Notes: generated by a model not told the origin, from the sequence alone. 64,000 nucleotides of DNA from CSP1-5 sp964348275 (GCA_964348275.1 CAYGBT010000004.1:53571-117570); one strand, 5' to 3'. Positions 52,150 through 61,667 are shown, counted from the stretch's first letter. Program-made: numbers and translations.

Positions 52150-53181
52150 TTACCCTTCTTCTCGCGCCAAGCCTAGCGGGCCTCCGGGAGATTCCATTTC
52201 TCCAAAGAAGAGGGGGCGCTCGAAGCTTCGGTGGAAGACGGTCCACCCCCCACGGTGCGGATCGGGGTGGTGTTTGACCAGTTTCAGAAAGAGGTTAACC
52301 TTCCCGTCCAAATTTTCCACCGCATGTAGAATGAGGGCCTCGACTGTCTTTGGGCGCCGTGGGGACCCCCACTCATACTGTCCGTGATGACTCAGGAGGT
52401 TGTGAAGCAGCTCCATGCGGAGTTGCGACGGGAAGTCCGGAATCTGTTGGATGTGTTCTTCAACAAATAATACTCCCTCGGTAATGTGCCCAAGCAGCCG
52501 TCCCTCATCGGAATAATCGAATCCACGTCCCCATGTCAGTTCAAAGATCTTTCCCACATCGTGGAGGATGGCGCTAGCGACGAGCAGATCGCGATCGACC
52601 GCCCGCCCATAATGGGAGGCGATGGCCTCGCAGATCTTGACCACCGAGACGGTGTGTTCGAGCAGACCTCCGAGGTACGCGTGGTGGAGCCCTTTGGCCG
52701 CTGGCGCCGCAGCAAAGGCCTCGCGAAAGCCTTCTTCCTCAAAAATCCTGGAGAGGAGCTGTTTGAGCGGCTCGCTCGCAAGAGTGCGGATCCTCTCCTG
52801 GAGAAAAGTGAGCATGGAGGGGACATCGGCCTCCGTGGCGGGCAGAAAATCTTCCAGTGCAGCCTCCCCTTCCCGAGCGTGGCGTAGGCGATGAATAGTG
52901 AGTTGCATCTCTCCCTGATAACTCCCGACCATACCCTGCACTTTCACGAGATCCCCCTCCCGGATCCGTTCTCCCACCCCCTCGAGGTCTTCCCACATCA
53001 CTGCCGGGAGCTCACCGGTCTGGTCAGCCAAGAGGAGGCTCAGAAAGGGCTCGCCGGTTTTTCGGAGCCGCAATTGGGGATTTCGTACTAAGAAGAAGGA
53101 GATGACGGTATCGTTGAGCTTCAGGTCTTTGACGGCCACTCGCTCAGCCACCACCTTGCTCCCATCCGCGATGCCCATCAT
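52150..53181 (-). CDS. YhaM-like 3'-5' exoribonuclease (OB fold + HD domain)
   Basis: 343 residues: N-terminal OB-fold nucleic-acid-binding domain (about 20-100, EPFLSLLLADQTGELPAVMWED), then an HD phosphohydrolase domain with LLEHTVSVVKICEAI, the metal-binding AILHDVGKI and HLLSHHGQYEW. The order and length match B. subtilis YhaM, a Mn-dependent 3'-5' exoribonuclease, which is the likely activity. Its first codon overlaps the acyl-CoA ligase stop, so they are coupled. Confidence 0.85.
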   Translation of the reverse strand: MMGIADGSKVVAERVAVKDLKLNDTVISFFLVRNPQLRLRKTGEPFLSLLLADQTGELPAVMWEDLEGVGERIREGDLVKVQGMVGSYQGEMQLTIHRLRHAREGEAALEDFLPATEADVPSMLTFLQERIRTLASEPLKQLLSRIFEEEGFREAFAAAPAAKGLHHAYLGGLLEHTVSVVKICEAIASHYGRAVDRDLLVASAILHDVGKIFELTWGRGFDYSDEGRLLGHITEGVLFVEEHIQQIPDFPSQLRMELLHNLLSHHGQYEWGSPRRPKTVEALILHAVENLDGKVNLFLKLVKHHPDPHRGGWTVFHRSFERPLFFGEMESPGGPLGLAREEG

Positions 53182-54689
53182 GGCTCACCGCGGCGTTCAA
53201 GCTGCTGCCTCAGGACCTTTCCCGAGATGGTTCTCGGCAAGCTCTGACACAGCTCCAGTTCCCGGGGGACCTTGAAGGAGGCCAATCGTTCACGTAGAAA
53301 CCTTAAGAGCTCCCGTTTGGTCGCGGGCACCCCAGGCTTCAGGACCACGTAAGCCTTCGGCGCTTCGCCCCGCATCGAATCCGGGACACCAACGACAGCC
53401 ACGTCTGCCACTGCAGGATGGGTCGCCAATGTCTCCTCTACTTCTCGGGGATACACGTTCAATCCCCCGACGATGATTAGGTCTTTCCTGCGGTCGAGGA
53501 TATAGAAGTATCCGTCTGCATCCTGCCGTCCGAGATCTCCAGAGTAGAGCCAGCCATCCTTTAAGACTTTCGCGGTAGCCTCGGGTTCATTGAGGTAGCC
53601 CAGCATGATGTTGGGACCCCTCGCCACGATCTCGCCCACTTCTCCCGTCGGCACGTCCTTTCCCTCCGCATCGACCACCCGGAGTTCCACGTTGGGGAGT
53701 GGCTTGCCAACCGAACCGACCTTCCTCGGGCCCAAGGGGGGATTTTCGGTCAGAACCGGAGAAGCCTCCGTGAGGCCGTAGCCTTCGTAGATCGGGATCC
53801 CGTACCGTTCTTCAAACCGATGAAGGATCTCCATAGGCAAGGGCGCGCCTCCAGAAACTGCGAACCGCACTGAGGAGAGATCGATGTCAAGCGGCGGAAG
53901 CTGTGCCCAGACAGCATACATGGATGGGACAGCGGCAAAGACGGTGACGCCCCGCTCCGCAATGCCCCGAAGGGCCTGTTCGGGAGCAAATCGAGGCTCT
54001 AACACGATTCCAGCCCCGATACTCAACGGAAAGAGCATGAGGACGCTGGCAGCGAAGGAGTGAAATAGGGGAAGAATGCACAGAAAGAGATCCCGCTCGT
54101 CACACGGAGCAATCTGGTGAAATGATTCCACGTTGCTCACCAGATTTCCATGGGTGAGGAGCGCTCCTTTCGGTCGGCCTGTGGTCCCCGAGGTGTACAG
54201 GCAGACCGCCACGTCATTCTGCCCCAACCGCGCCGGTTCGTGGGCCGAGTCACGGCTAGGGTCAACAACCCGGACCGCATCCCCCAGCGGGCCAGGTCCT
54301 GCATCCAACGGGATCACATGCACGGGGTGGCGGAGCCGACTGGTAGCCTCTTGAACACCGGGCAAGAAAATCCGGCTGGTAAGAATTCGTTCAATCGCCG
54401 CATCCTCGACGAGGTAGCAGATCTCCTCGGGCTTATACAGGGTATTGAACGGCACCACCGTCCCGCCAGCCGCCAAGATCCCGAAGTAAGACTGAACGAA
54501 CGCTGGAACGTTTGGCAGCATCACGCCGACCTTCTCTCCTGCCTTAACGCCTAGCTGGCGTAACGCCGCACCGTCGCGTAATACAGACTCCCACAGATCC
54601 CGGTAGGTCAGGAAAAAATCACCGGCAATCAGTGCGGTCTTGTCACCAAATTTTTCTGCGGATCTTTGAAGCAGGTGGAGAAGGGTCAC
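53178..54689 (-). CDS. long-chain fatty-acid-CoA ligase
   Basis: AMP-forming acyl-CoA synthetase. 503 residues from GTG 54689. P-loop LYTSGTTGRPKGALLTH, A5 GYGLTEASPV, A7 YSGDLGRQDADGYFYILDRRKDLI, A8 GLNVYPREVEE and the catalytic C-terminal Lys in PRTISGKVLRQQL. Substrate chain length cannot be judged. Likely cytoplasmic or membrane-associated; starts the unit with the YhaM-like gene from promoter 54722-54750. Confidence 0.93.
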   Translation of the reverse strand: MTLLHLLQRSAEKFGDKTALIAGDFFLTYRDLWESVLRDGAALRQLGVKAGEKVGVMLPNVPAFVQSYFGILAAGGTVVPFNTLYKPEEICYLVEDAAIERILTSRIFLPGVQEATSRLRHPVHVIPLDAGPGPLGDAVRVVDPSRDSAHEPARLGQNDVAVCLYTSGTTGRPKGALLTHGNLVSNVESFHQIAPCDERDLFLCILPLFHSFAASVLMLFPLSIGAGIVLEPRFAPEQALRGIAERGVTVFAAVPSMYAVWAQLPPLDIDLSSVRFAVSGGAPLPMEILHRFEERYGIPIYEGYGLTEASPVLTENPPLGPRKVGSVGKPLPNVELRVVDAEGKDVPTGEVGEIVARGPNIMLGYLNEPEATAKVLKDGWLYSGDLGRQDADGYFYILDRRKDLIIVGGLNVYPREVEETLATHPAVADVAVVGVPDSMRGEAPKAYVVLKPGVPATKRELLRFLRERLASFKVPRELELCQSLPRTISGKVLRQQLERRGEP

Positions 54690-54721
54690 GTCGCATGACC
54701 TCGCCAGAGGTTTGGTCCGGG

Positions 54722-54750
54722 ATCATAACAGAGGGCTTCTGCCAAGTCAA
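54722..54750 (-). promoter_or_regulatory. promoter of the acyl-CoA ligase gene
   Basis: TTGACT (54745-54750, minus strand), 17-bp spacer, TATGAT (54722-54727) with extended TGT. 33 bp upstream of the GTG start. Confidence 0.65.
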
Positions 54751-54815
54751 ACACAGGGCAGCGGCCACCGGCGAACCGTAAGCAGCGTTAGGTGTCTCTG
54801 CTGAGCAGGGAACCA

Positions 54816-55934
54816 TTACGGTGGAACCGCTCCGGAGGAATCCATTACCCCGGGCAGGGAAGGTTGTTCACCGCGGCCCTCAACCGTATCGAGCTTGGCC
54901 TCGAAGCGAGCCAGCGCTCCCGCTGCCTCCTCGAATCGGTTCTTGGCATCCGTGACGTGTTTGCCCACCAGGTCAAACCGCTCCCGAAACTTCTTCAGAT
55001 CCACCTGAAGCCGTCCAAGGAGTTCCATAATCTCCCGGGCGTTCTGCTCGATGCGAAGCCCTTTCAATCCGAGGAGTATGGTTTGGAGGTAGGCGTAAAA
55101 GCTGTTCGGGGATACCGGAATCACTCGGCGTTCATAGGCATACCCCCGGATGGAATCCTCCATTTCATCCTTCACGATCACCTCGTAGTAGATGTTCTCT
55201 GCTGGGATGTACATGAGGGCGAAGTCGAAGGTTCCTTCATCGGGAAGGATGTATTTCTTCGCAATTTCATTGAGTCGATTCTGGACGTCCCTGAGAAAGG
55301 CCTTGCGAGCTGTCCTCCGACGCTCCTCGTCTCCGCCCTCGGTGGCCTCCAGCATCTTGCGGAAGTTCTCCAGGGGAAACTTCGCGTCCACCGGGACCAA
55401 ACGACTGCCTAATCGGATGACGGCATCTACCCTTTCGCCACTGCGGAAAGCGTACTGAAGCTCGAAGGCTTCAGCGGGGAGGATCTGACCCAAAAGTTGC
55501 TCCAGCAGCGTTTCGCCAAAGCCTCCCCGGAGTTGAGGAGGTCTAAGAATCTGTTGAAGGCCGGCGATATCCTGGCCTACCTCCAGCACGCGCCGGGTCG
55601 CCTCGTCTAGTTTCCCTAAACTCCCCTGGACCCCTCCGACAACGTCGGCCGCTCGATCCAGGCGTTCCCCAATAGACTGATGGGCTTGTTGGATTAAGAC
55701 AGCACTCTCCTGCAGCCGCTGATTCACCTGGGTCTCCATCCGATGAAGTTCTTGGCTCACTGTGGTACCAAATTGGCCGATCTGCTGCTGGAGCAAGAGA
55801 ATGGAAGGGTCTTGCTTGCTGCGGTCTTCCTGGAGACCCTTGAGGGCCCGAGCCATCATCGCCAGGCCAACCCCGAGCACGAGGAGAAGGAATATCCCTA
55901 AGGTGAGGAGGATGACCGTTCCGTTCGACACCAC
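54816..55934 (-). CDS. rmuC: RmuC-family DNA recombination protein
   Basis: RmuC limits DNA inversions at short repeats in E. coli and has a nuclease-like fold. 372 residues: N-terminal transmembrane helix (about 7-28), coiled coil about 30-140 (QQQIGQFGTTVSQELHRME), then the RmuC domain beginning RGGFGETLLEQLLGQILP with VDAVIRLGSRLVPVDAKFPLENF and IPVSPNSFYAYLQTILLGL. Membrane-anchored with the catalytic part cytoplasmic. 7 bp after the sigma factor gene. Confidence 0.92.
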   Translation of the reverse strand: MVSNGTVILLTLGIFLLLVLGVGLAMMARALKGLQEDRSKQDPSILLLQQQIGQFGTTVSQELHRMETQVNQRLQESAVLIQQAHQSIGERLDRAADVVGGVQGSLGKLDEATRRVLEVGQDIAGLQQILRPPQLRGGFGETLLEQLLGQILPAEAFELQYAFRSGERVDAVIRLGSRLVPVDAKFPLENFRKMLEATEGGDEERRRTARKAFLRDVQNRLNEIAKKYILPDEGTFDFALMYIPAENIYYEVIVKDEMEDSIRGYAYERRVIPVSPNSFYAYLQTILLGLKGLRIEQNAREIMELLGRLQVDLKKFRERFDLVGKHVTDAKNRFEEAAGALARFEAKLDTVEGRGEQPSLPGVMDSSGAVPP

Positions 55935-55941
55935 CTCCTCC

Positions 55942-56799
55942 TCAGCCCAGAAAGTCTTGCAGGTGCCGGGTCTTGGCCCTGTTTAGAAGCTTCTTCTTGG
56001 CCCTTTCCTCCACCTGGCGGATCCGCTCCCGGGAAAGTTTGAACCGTTTGCCAACTTCCTCGAGCGTCATGGGTTCCTCATTTTTGAGTCCATACCGCAA
56101 TTCGATGATGGCACGCTCCCGGGGCGTCAGCTCCTCAAGAAGGCGTTCAACCTCTTCCTCGAAGGATTTGCGATCCAGTTCATCGTCAGCGGGCGGCACC
56201 CGCTCCCTTCCCGAGGGAATGAGGTCTCGCCCTTCCTCGCGCCCCTGGATCTCCTCAAGGGAGGCCTGCGGTCTATTGGTTTGAAGCAACTCCTCGATCT
56301 CGGCATGAGTCAGGTTGAGTTCCTTGGCCAGCTCCTCTTCCGTCGGCTCCTCGCCCTCCTGGTGCATCATCTCCGCCCGGAGGCTTCGTAGCTTGCTGGC
56401 GAGACGGATCTTCCGAGCGGGAAAACGTAAGGCCCCGCTAGCGCGGGCCAGTGCCTGCATGATTGCTTGACGAATCCACCAAACCGCATACGTGATGAAC
56501 TTAACCTTGTAATCGGGAGAAAAGCGCCGCGCCGCCTCGAGAAGCCCAAGGTTTCCTTCGTTAATCAGATCCAAAAGGGAGAGACCATACCCTTGGTACT
56601 GCAACGCAACCTTGACTACAAATCGGAGATTGGCCTCCACCAGCTTCTTAATAGCCTTTTCGTCCCCCTTCCGGATCTGCTTGGCGAGATGCAGTTCCTC
56701 GGACTTGCGGAGGAGCGGGATATTTACAATCCGCCGGAGATACGCAGAAAGTGCCGCGTCAGTTATTTCCTCGTAAAATTGGAGCCGTCTTCGCACCAT
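55942..56799 (-). CDS. sigma-70 family RNA polymerase sigma factor, group 2-like
   Basis: 285 residues with regions 1.2, 2, 3 and 4 but no region 1.1, so an RpoS- or SigB-like alternative of the primary-sigma type, not the main RpoD. Region 2: KKLVEANLRFVVKVA, LDLINEGNLGLLEAARRF, FITYAVWWIRQAIMQAL; region 3.0-3.1 about 125-190; region 4 helix-turn-helix TLEEVGKRFKLSRERIRQVEERA. Lies 26 bp after htrA and 7 bp before rmuC. Confidence 0.9.
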   Translation of the reverse strand: MVRRRLQFYEEITDAALSAYLRRIVNIPLLRKSEELHLAKQIRKGDEKAIKKLVEANLRFVVKVALQYQGYGLSLLDLINEGNLGLLEAARRFSPDYKVKFITYAVWWIRQAIMQALARASGALRFPARKIRLASKLRSLRAEMMHQEGEEPTEEELAKELNLTHAEIEELLQTNRPQASLEEIQGREEGRDLIPSGRERVPPADDELDRKSFEEEVERLLEELTPRERAIIELRYGLKNEEPMTLEEVGKRFKLSRERIRQVEERAKKKLLNRAKTRHLQDFLG

Positions 56800-56825
56800 A
56801 AGTCTCGACGCCTGACACGGAGGGT

Positions 56826-58274
56826 TTAACCCTTCGTCGAAGGGATGACGATAAAGCGGGTTGTCTTCCCGCGCTGAACCAAAAGCAGCAAGTCGGTTTC
56901 AAGTCCGGACCTTCGCAGACGCTCTAACAGATCTCGCCGACTCTGGACCGGTTCGCGGTTGACCTCCAGGATGACGTCCCCTCGCCGCAGACCACGGCGG
57001 AAGGCGGCGCTCCCCGGCTCCACCGAGGATACCAACACTCCGTCCCCTTCCACCTGGAGTCTTTCCCGGAGCTCCGGGGTCAAATCTTGGACCGCAAACC
57101 CGTACCGTTCGAGGGGCTCGGGGGCAACGGCCGCGGTTTCTTCCGTCGGCATCTCACCCACGGTCACCCGGATAGTAAGGTCCTTGCTTTGTCGCTTGAT
57201 CTTGACCGGGACTTGCTTTCCTGGTCTCGCGGCGGCGACCATCCGCTGAAGCTGGCGGACATCGGTGACTGGCTTTCCCGCAAACGCTCGGACCACATCC
57301 CCGGTCTTCAGCCCCGCCTTGGCGGCGGGCCCTCCTTCCACAACATCTCCGATCAAGACGCCCCCTTCCGGCTTCACGCCGAATTGCTGGGCCAGTTCTG
57401 GGGTCAGAGGCTGAATGACCACTCCGAGCCACCCCCGGGTAACCCGACCTTCTTCAATCAGTTGCTCCATAATCTCCCTGGCCAGGTTGATTGGGATCGC
57501 AAAGCCAATCCCCTGGCCTGTGGCTACAATCGCCGTGTTAATCCCGACGACCTCTCCATCGATGTTTAACAGGGGACCGCCGCTATTGCCTGGATTGATA
57601 GAGGCATCGGTCTGGATGAAGTCCTCGTAGGCCGTAATGCCTACGCCAGCGCGGCCAGTGGCGCTCACGACACCCACCGTGACCGTGTGGCTCAGCCCAA
57701 AGGGATTGCCGATGGCCATCACAAAGTCGCCGGTCCGCATCTTACCGGAGTCTCCCAGGTTCGCCGGATGAATGTCGGTGGCCTTCTCAATCTGGATCAC
57801 CGCAAGATCGGTCTTTGGGTCGGTTCCGATTACTGTGGCCTGAAAGGTTCGTTCGTCCACCAGCGTCACCTGGATCTCGTCTGCCTGCTCCACTACGTGA
57901 TTATTGGTCAAGATATAGCCCTTCGCGTCCACGATGACCCCGGACCCAAGACTTCGACGCTCGAACTCGCGGGGCAGATTGAAGAATCGCTCAAAAAATT
58001 CCTCTCCGAAGAACTCTCGAAATGGTCCCCGGAAGAAGGGCTCCATTTGACGCCGGCTCGTCCGCACCTTTTGGGTGGTGTTGATATTCACCACCGAAGG
58101 CTTTAGGCGCTCTGCCACCTCCACGAACACCCGTTGCAGTTCCTCCACCAAAGCCCGGGACTGTTGGCTGGCATCAACAGGAGACGAAGGAAAAAGCGTG
58201 AAAAAGGTAAGGAGGACAACCCCCATCGTGACCCGCTGTCGCCCGAGATAAGATTTCGTACACCGCGAACCCAT
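56826..58274 (-). CDS. degP: periplasmic serine protease/chaperone, HtrA/DegP family
   Basis: Envelope quality-control protease. 482 residues: signal peptide (about 16-35, VTMGVVLLTFFTLF), trypsin-like domain with His in NNHVV, Asp in DLAVI, Ser in GNSGGPL, and two PDZ domains (about 275-365 and 385-475). A Q-linker follows the signal. Coupled in direction to the sigma gene 26 bp away; promoter at 58308-58336. Confidence 0.95.
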   Translation of the reverse strand: MGSRCTKSYLGRQRVTMGVVLLTFFTLFPSSPVDASQQSRALVEELQRVFVEVAERLKPSVVNINTTQKVRTSRRQMEPFFRGPFREFFGEEFFERFFNLPREFERRSLGSGVIVDAKGYILTNNHVVEQADEIQVTLVDERTFQATVIGTDPKTDLAVIQIEKATDIHPANLGDSGKMRTGDFVMAIGNPFGLSHTVTVGVVSATGRAGVGITAYEDFIQTDASINPGNSGGPLLNIDGEVVGINTAIVATGQGIGFAIPINLAREIMEQLIEEGRVTRGWLGVVIQPLTPELAQQFGVKPEGGVLIGDVVEGGPAAKAGLKTGDVVRAFAGKPVTDVRQLQRMVAAARPGKQVPVKIKRQSKDLTIRVTVGEMPTEETAAVAPEPLERYGFAVQDLTPELRERLQVEGDGVLVSSVEPGSAAFRRGLRRGDVILEVNREPVQSRRDLLERLRRSGLETDLLLLVQRGKTTRFIVIPSTKG

Positions 58275-58307
58275 GGGACACCTCTCCGTGTCAACCGCAA
58301 CTAATTC

Positions 58308-58336
58308 ACGCTAACACATGGGATTAGGAGTGTCAA
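58308..58336 (-). promoter_or_regulatory. promoter of htrA
   Basis: TTGACA (58331-58336, minus strand), 17-bp spacer, TAGCGT (58308-58313) with extended TGT. The same TAGCGT -10 occurs at the ribD promoter. Leader about 25 nt with a GAGAGG site. Confidence 0.65.
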
Positions 58337-58344
58337 TTAGGGCA

Positions 58345-59481
58345 CTAGGAGGGAGAAAAGCGAAGGTCGTCGGCCGTCCCACGTCGCCGGTCCGGCCCAG
58401 GGCTCGTCAACCGGTAACCTGATTCCCGACGCTCATAGACCCAAAACTGCCCCCACGGATCGCGCAGCTCACCAACGAACAGATCTTCGGCCTGGAGCTG
58501 TGTCAGATTATCCGGGTATTCTCCATGAAGCAGGAAGTAGAGATCTAGAGCCCGGGGAAGCTCCCGTCCGGCGACGCTGAGTCTTCGAGCCTCTATCGCG
58601 GCTTCTCCAGACATCTGGCGGGAGGCAAGGAGATAGAGAGGATCGTGTCCAAGGGAGAACTGAAACATGAGGGAGGCAACCGTGATGGCAACCACCGCCA
58701 TGGGAAACATCCATCCGGGGAGCCTCCTGGGAAGCCGCACCGGCACTACCTTCTTCTCTGGAGCCTCGCCCCGTCGCCGCTCAAGCTTCAGCGCCCCTGC
58801 GGTTACTAAGTCAGCGATGCCTTTGTAGGCCTCGAACTCCCCAAAGTCACACAGTTCTGCAATCTCCCGGACTGTCCGATGACCCTCCACCAACTGAAGG
58901 ATGGCCAACCCCTCAGAAGGGACCTGTTCGTGATAGACCGGTCGGCTGCTTCGCCGAACGACCATATCCAGCGAGGGAATCCTTTGCTCGATCAGCGGCC
59001 ACTCATCCATCTGGCGGACTGCCTCTAGTAGGATGGTTTCCGTTCCCATAGGTGAGATCTGACCTCGACTCAGGTCCACCTGCGCCTGGGCGTCAAACGT
59101 GTATCTTCCGTCCCGCCACCGGAGGGCCCGGTACAGGGTCTCGAGCACCAGACGCTGCACAATGCGTTCGAGGTCCTGACGTGAAACCCGTTGTGCCTCC
59201 AAAAGGACGGGGACAAGGTGTCGTCCCTTGCGTGCCCGGATTTGACGTATCTCATCCCACTCTGCTTTCGTGATCAGTTCTCGACGAACCAGAACCCGAC
59301 CCACCTTCGCCTCGAAGACCTCGTCCGGAGGGGAGACCCAGATTACCATTCCGTCCTGCACCGAAACACGAATCGTTTCATCCCGCTGGGAAAGGGTCAG
59401 CGTCCCAGTCTTTCGCTGCATTCCGATGAGCTGCAGGATGTCGACCAGGGCAAAGTCTTGGAGGGTACCCTCTAGCGCCAT
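58345..59481 (-). CDS. DUF4388 protein with a C-terminal pseudopilin-like domain
   Basis: 378 residues from ATG 59481 (MALEGTLQDFALVDILQLIG). N-terminal DUF4388 (about 1-110; often with gliding or two-component proteins in the family), a linker/winged-helix-like region to 240, one transmembrane helix (about 256-277), then a domain resembling the C-terminus of T2SS major pseudopilins (GspG): ALDLYFLLHGEYPDNL, LRDPWGQFWVYE, TSPGPDRRRGTADDL, the last matching the calcium-loop form. There is no pilin leader at its start, so it is a fusion and not a normal pilin. Overlaps the next gene by 10 bp. Confidence 0.7.
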   Translation of the reverse strand: MALEGTLQDFALVDILQLIGMQRKTGTLTLSQRDETIRVSVQDGMVIWVSPPDEVFEAKVGRVLVRRELITKAEWDEIRQIRARKGRHLVPVLLEAQRVSRQDLERIVQRLVLETLYRALRWRDGRYTFDAQAQVDLSRGQISPMGTETILLEAVRQMDEWPLIEQRIPSLDMVVRRSSRPVYHEQVPSEGLAILQLVEGHRTVREIAELCDFGEFEAYKGIADLVTAGALKLERRRGEAPEKKVVPVRLPRRLPGWMFPMAVVAITVASLMFQFSLGHDPLYLLASRQMSGEAAIEARRLSVAGRELPRALDLYFLLHGEYPDNLTQLQAEDLFVGELRDPWGQFWVYERRESGYRLTSPGPDRRRGTADDLRFSPS

Positions 59482-61577
59482 CGTCTTTCCCTCCGCCGCC
59501 TTGGGCGACTGTCCGTGTGGATCAAAGTGCTCAGGAGATACAGGCAGAGGAGCACTATGATACTGGCAGGGAGGTGATAGGGCAGCGACGAACCCGGGAG
59601 ATACATCCCTGGGGCGAGGAATTCTCCGAGAATTGAGGAGACAACCAACAGAGCGGCGGCCAAAAGCAGAAAACCCCGGAGTGTCTTCCCCCCGTAGAGC
59701 CCCTTGATGCCTGGCACAAGTGCCAAAGCCATCCCAACCCATCTCGGCTCTCGTTTGACGTCTTCGGTAGGAAGATTCTTGATCGAAGGAGGCATTCCTC
59801 CCATCCGTGCCCTCTCAAGGATCGCACAACGGGTACAGAGCCGAACCTCACCCAGTAAGCGCTGGCAACGAGGGCAAAACGCCCTCCCGCACTGCTGACA
59901 CGCCCGAGCGAACCGCCGGTGCTTCCGGAGCCAGAGAATGCCGACGAAGGCAAAGAGGTATCCTCCAACCATCCACGGAAGGCTAGCCAGACGCACCCCT
60001 AAAAACCTTCCGGCCCACAGGTTCTCTGCCATTGCCGGAGATGCAGAATCGAAGACGAGAATCTGCCGCCAAACGTCTATGATCGGCAGCGGTGCGTCGA
60101 TGAGCACCCGTTTTCTCCCTTCTGCTGTCACTTGTCGCATGCGCGACTCCAGGCTCGGCAATTTGTGGATTGCTTGAGCATACTCTTGCTGCGCTTCTTC
60201 AAAAAGAAGGCGTTCAGTCAGTAACTGGCTCAGGCTGAAGCGCGGATAAGGGAGATCAGGACTCAGCGCAATGGCTTTTTTGTAGGCTGTTTGGGCTTCC
60301 GCCAAGTCTCCCTGGAGAAAGGCGAGATTTCCTCGGTTGGTCCAAGCCACCGCTTCATGGGCTGCATTCCCTTTAACCCGAGAATACATCTCGATCCCTT
60401 GCTTAAGCTGGCCCCGAGCACGGCGAATCCGTCCGAGATAATACCGAGGGAGGGGGTCGTGAGGGGCCTCTTCCGCCCATCGAAGGAGCGTGGTTTCTGT
60501 CCCGCGACTTCGATCTCCCTCTTCAAGCCGAAGCAAGGCCACATATCGAGGGGTGGTAGTACTGGTCATCACGGTGGCGAGGAGACGGTATCCTCCGGGA
60601 AGCAACAAGAGAGAAAGGACCACGATGCCCCAGAGGAGGCGTTCCCGACCCTTCAAGTAGATTCCCAGGGGTAAGAGAGAAAGTAACACGACCGGCAGGA
60701 GGCCGAACCCAAGAGCGAGGGGAAGCAGGTACACCGCAAAAGGGAGGAAAACTTCGGTGGCAGGAGAAAGTCTTCGACGTCTCCATTCTGCCAGATCGTG
60801 CCGGAACAGAGGCGTGACTCGCATGAGGAGTACCAATCCCACGAACACAACACTGAAGGGGATGACGATCAAGAGTGAGGCCACAACATTTGCCCAACGG
60901 TTGAGTCCATGAAAAGGCGAGGTGAAGCTGACCCACCAGCCCCTCATCAAGGCGAGGAAGCCGCGAGGGGAACCCTCCCGGAGGAGAATCCGGGCTTGGG
61001 CAAAGGAGACGCTCGGGGCAACGGAGTCAAAGTCTATCGCCAGCCTTAACGCCTCCTCCGCTGCCTGAGAATCATGGCGTGCGGCCAGTGCTTCGGCCGA
61101 ATGAGCCAGGTGCCCCCCCAGATAGGCGATCCGATCGAGGCCCAACTGGTCCCGAATCTCTCGAATCCGTCGGATCTCCCGATCGGCCGCCTTTTTTTCC
61201 TTCAGTCGGAGAAACGTATGATAAAGCAGCCATCGGACTGCCACCCGGTCACCCGCCAGTTGCGAGGCCTTGGAGCCCTCCTTCCACACATCGCCCTGCT
61301 TGGTGAGAGTGAACAGGGCTCCCTTGGCCAAGGGGTGAAAGGGATTCGAGCCTTCCTGTCCGCTCAGGGCGTTCAGAGTCGCGTCGAGCGTTCCAAAACT
61401 CGAGGCGTCCGGTGCCTTGCCCCCTCGAATATATTGTTCGAGAGCCGGAACTCTCCCAAAGACGCGATGCCAGAGTCCCACGGCATCTCGCACTTCGGCG
61501 AAGCCTGCGGTCCCTCCCCGAGCCGGAATCGCAACGAAAAGAACCAACAGCAGTCCTACTTGTTTGAAATTCCTCAT
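59472..61577 (-). CDS. membrane protein with TPR and a zinc ribbon, unknown
   Basis: About 701 residues from ATG 61577 (MRNFKQVGLLLVLF, signal-like segment); the longer reading to 61655 lacks a site. Hydrophobic helices about 225-260 and 285-350, a TPR-like block about 370-480 (YYLGRIRRARGQLKQGIEMY, WTNRGNLAFLQGDLAEAQTAY), a membrane helix about 555, a zinc ribbon with CQQCGRAFCPRC and CTRC, and two more helices near the C-terminus. I do not recognise the family. Encoded directly before the DUF4388-pseudopilin gene, with a 10-bp overlap, so the two may act together at the membrane. Confidence 0.6.
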   Translation of the reverse strand: MRNFKQVGLLLVLFVAIPARGGTAGFAEVRDAVGLWHRVFGRVPALEQYIRGGKAPDASSFGTLDATLNALSGQEGSNPFHPLAKGALFTLTKQGDVWKEGSKASQLAGDRVAVRWLLYHTFLRLKEKKAADREIRRIREIRDQLGLDRIAYLGGHLAHSAEALAARHDSQAAEEALRLAIDFDSVAPSVSFAQARILLREGSPRGFLALMRGWWVSFTSPFHGLNRWANVVASLLIVIPFSVVFVGLVLLMRVTPLFRHDLAEWRRRRLSPATEVFLPFAVYLLPLALGFGLLPVVLLSLLPLGIYLKGRERLLWGIVVLSLLLLPGGYRLLATVMTSTTTPRYVALLRLEEGDRSRGTETTLLRWAEEAPHDPLPRYYLGRIRRARGQLKQGIEMYSRVKGNAAHEAVAWTNRGNLAFLQGDLAEAQTAYKKAIALSPDLPYPRFSLSQLLTERLLFEEAQQEYAQAIHKLPSLESRMRQVTAEGRKRVLIDAPLPIIDVWRQILVFDSASPAMAENLWAGRFLGVRLASLPWMVGGYLFAFVGILWLRKHRRFARACQQCGRAFCPRCQRLLGEVRLCTRCAILERARMGGMPPSIKNLPTEDVKREPRWVGMALALVPGIKGLYGGKTLRGFLLLAAALLVVSSILGEFLAPGMYLPGSSLPYHLPASIIVLLCLYLLSTLIHTDSRPRRRRERRWR

Positions 61578-61667
61578 CAGCCTGATCACCGATACGTAGG
61601 TGAACACCCGATCCCGCCTGTATGCCCAGGCCGAAGTTTGCACAAAATATGCCAACCGAGTAAAACA

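Noticed and set aside
52079..52387. Plus-strand ORF of 102 codons after the A/T-rich tract
   Set aside because: It has a start near a GAGGAG but mostly overlaps the YhaM-like gene antisense and has no recognisable domain.
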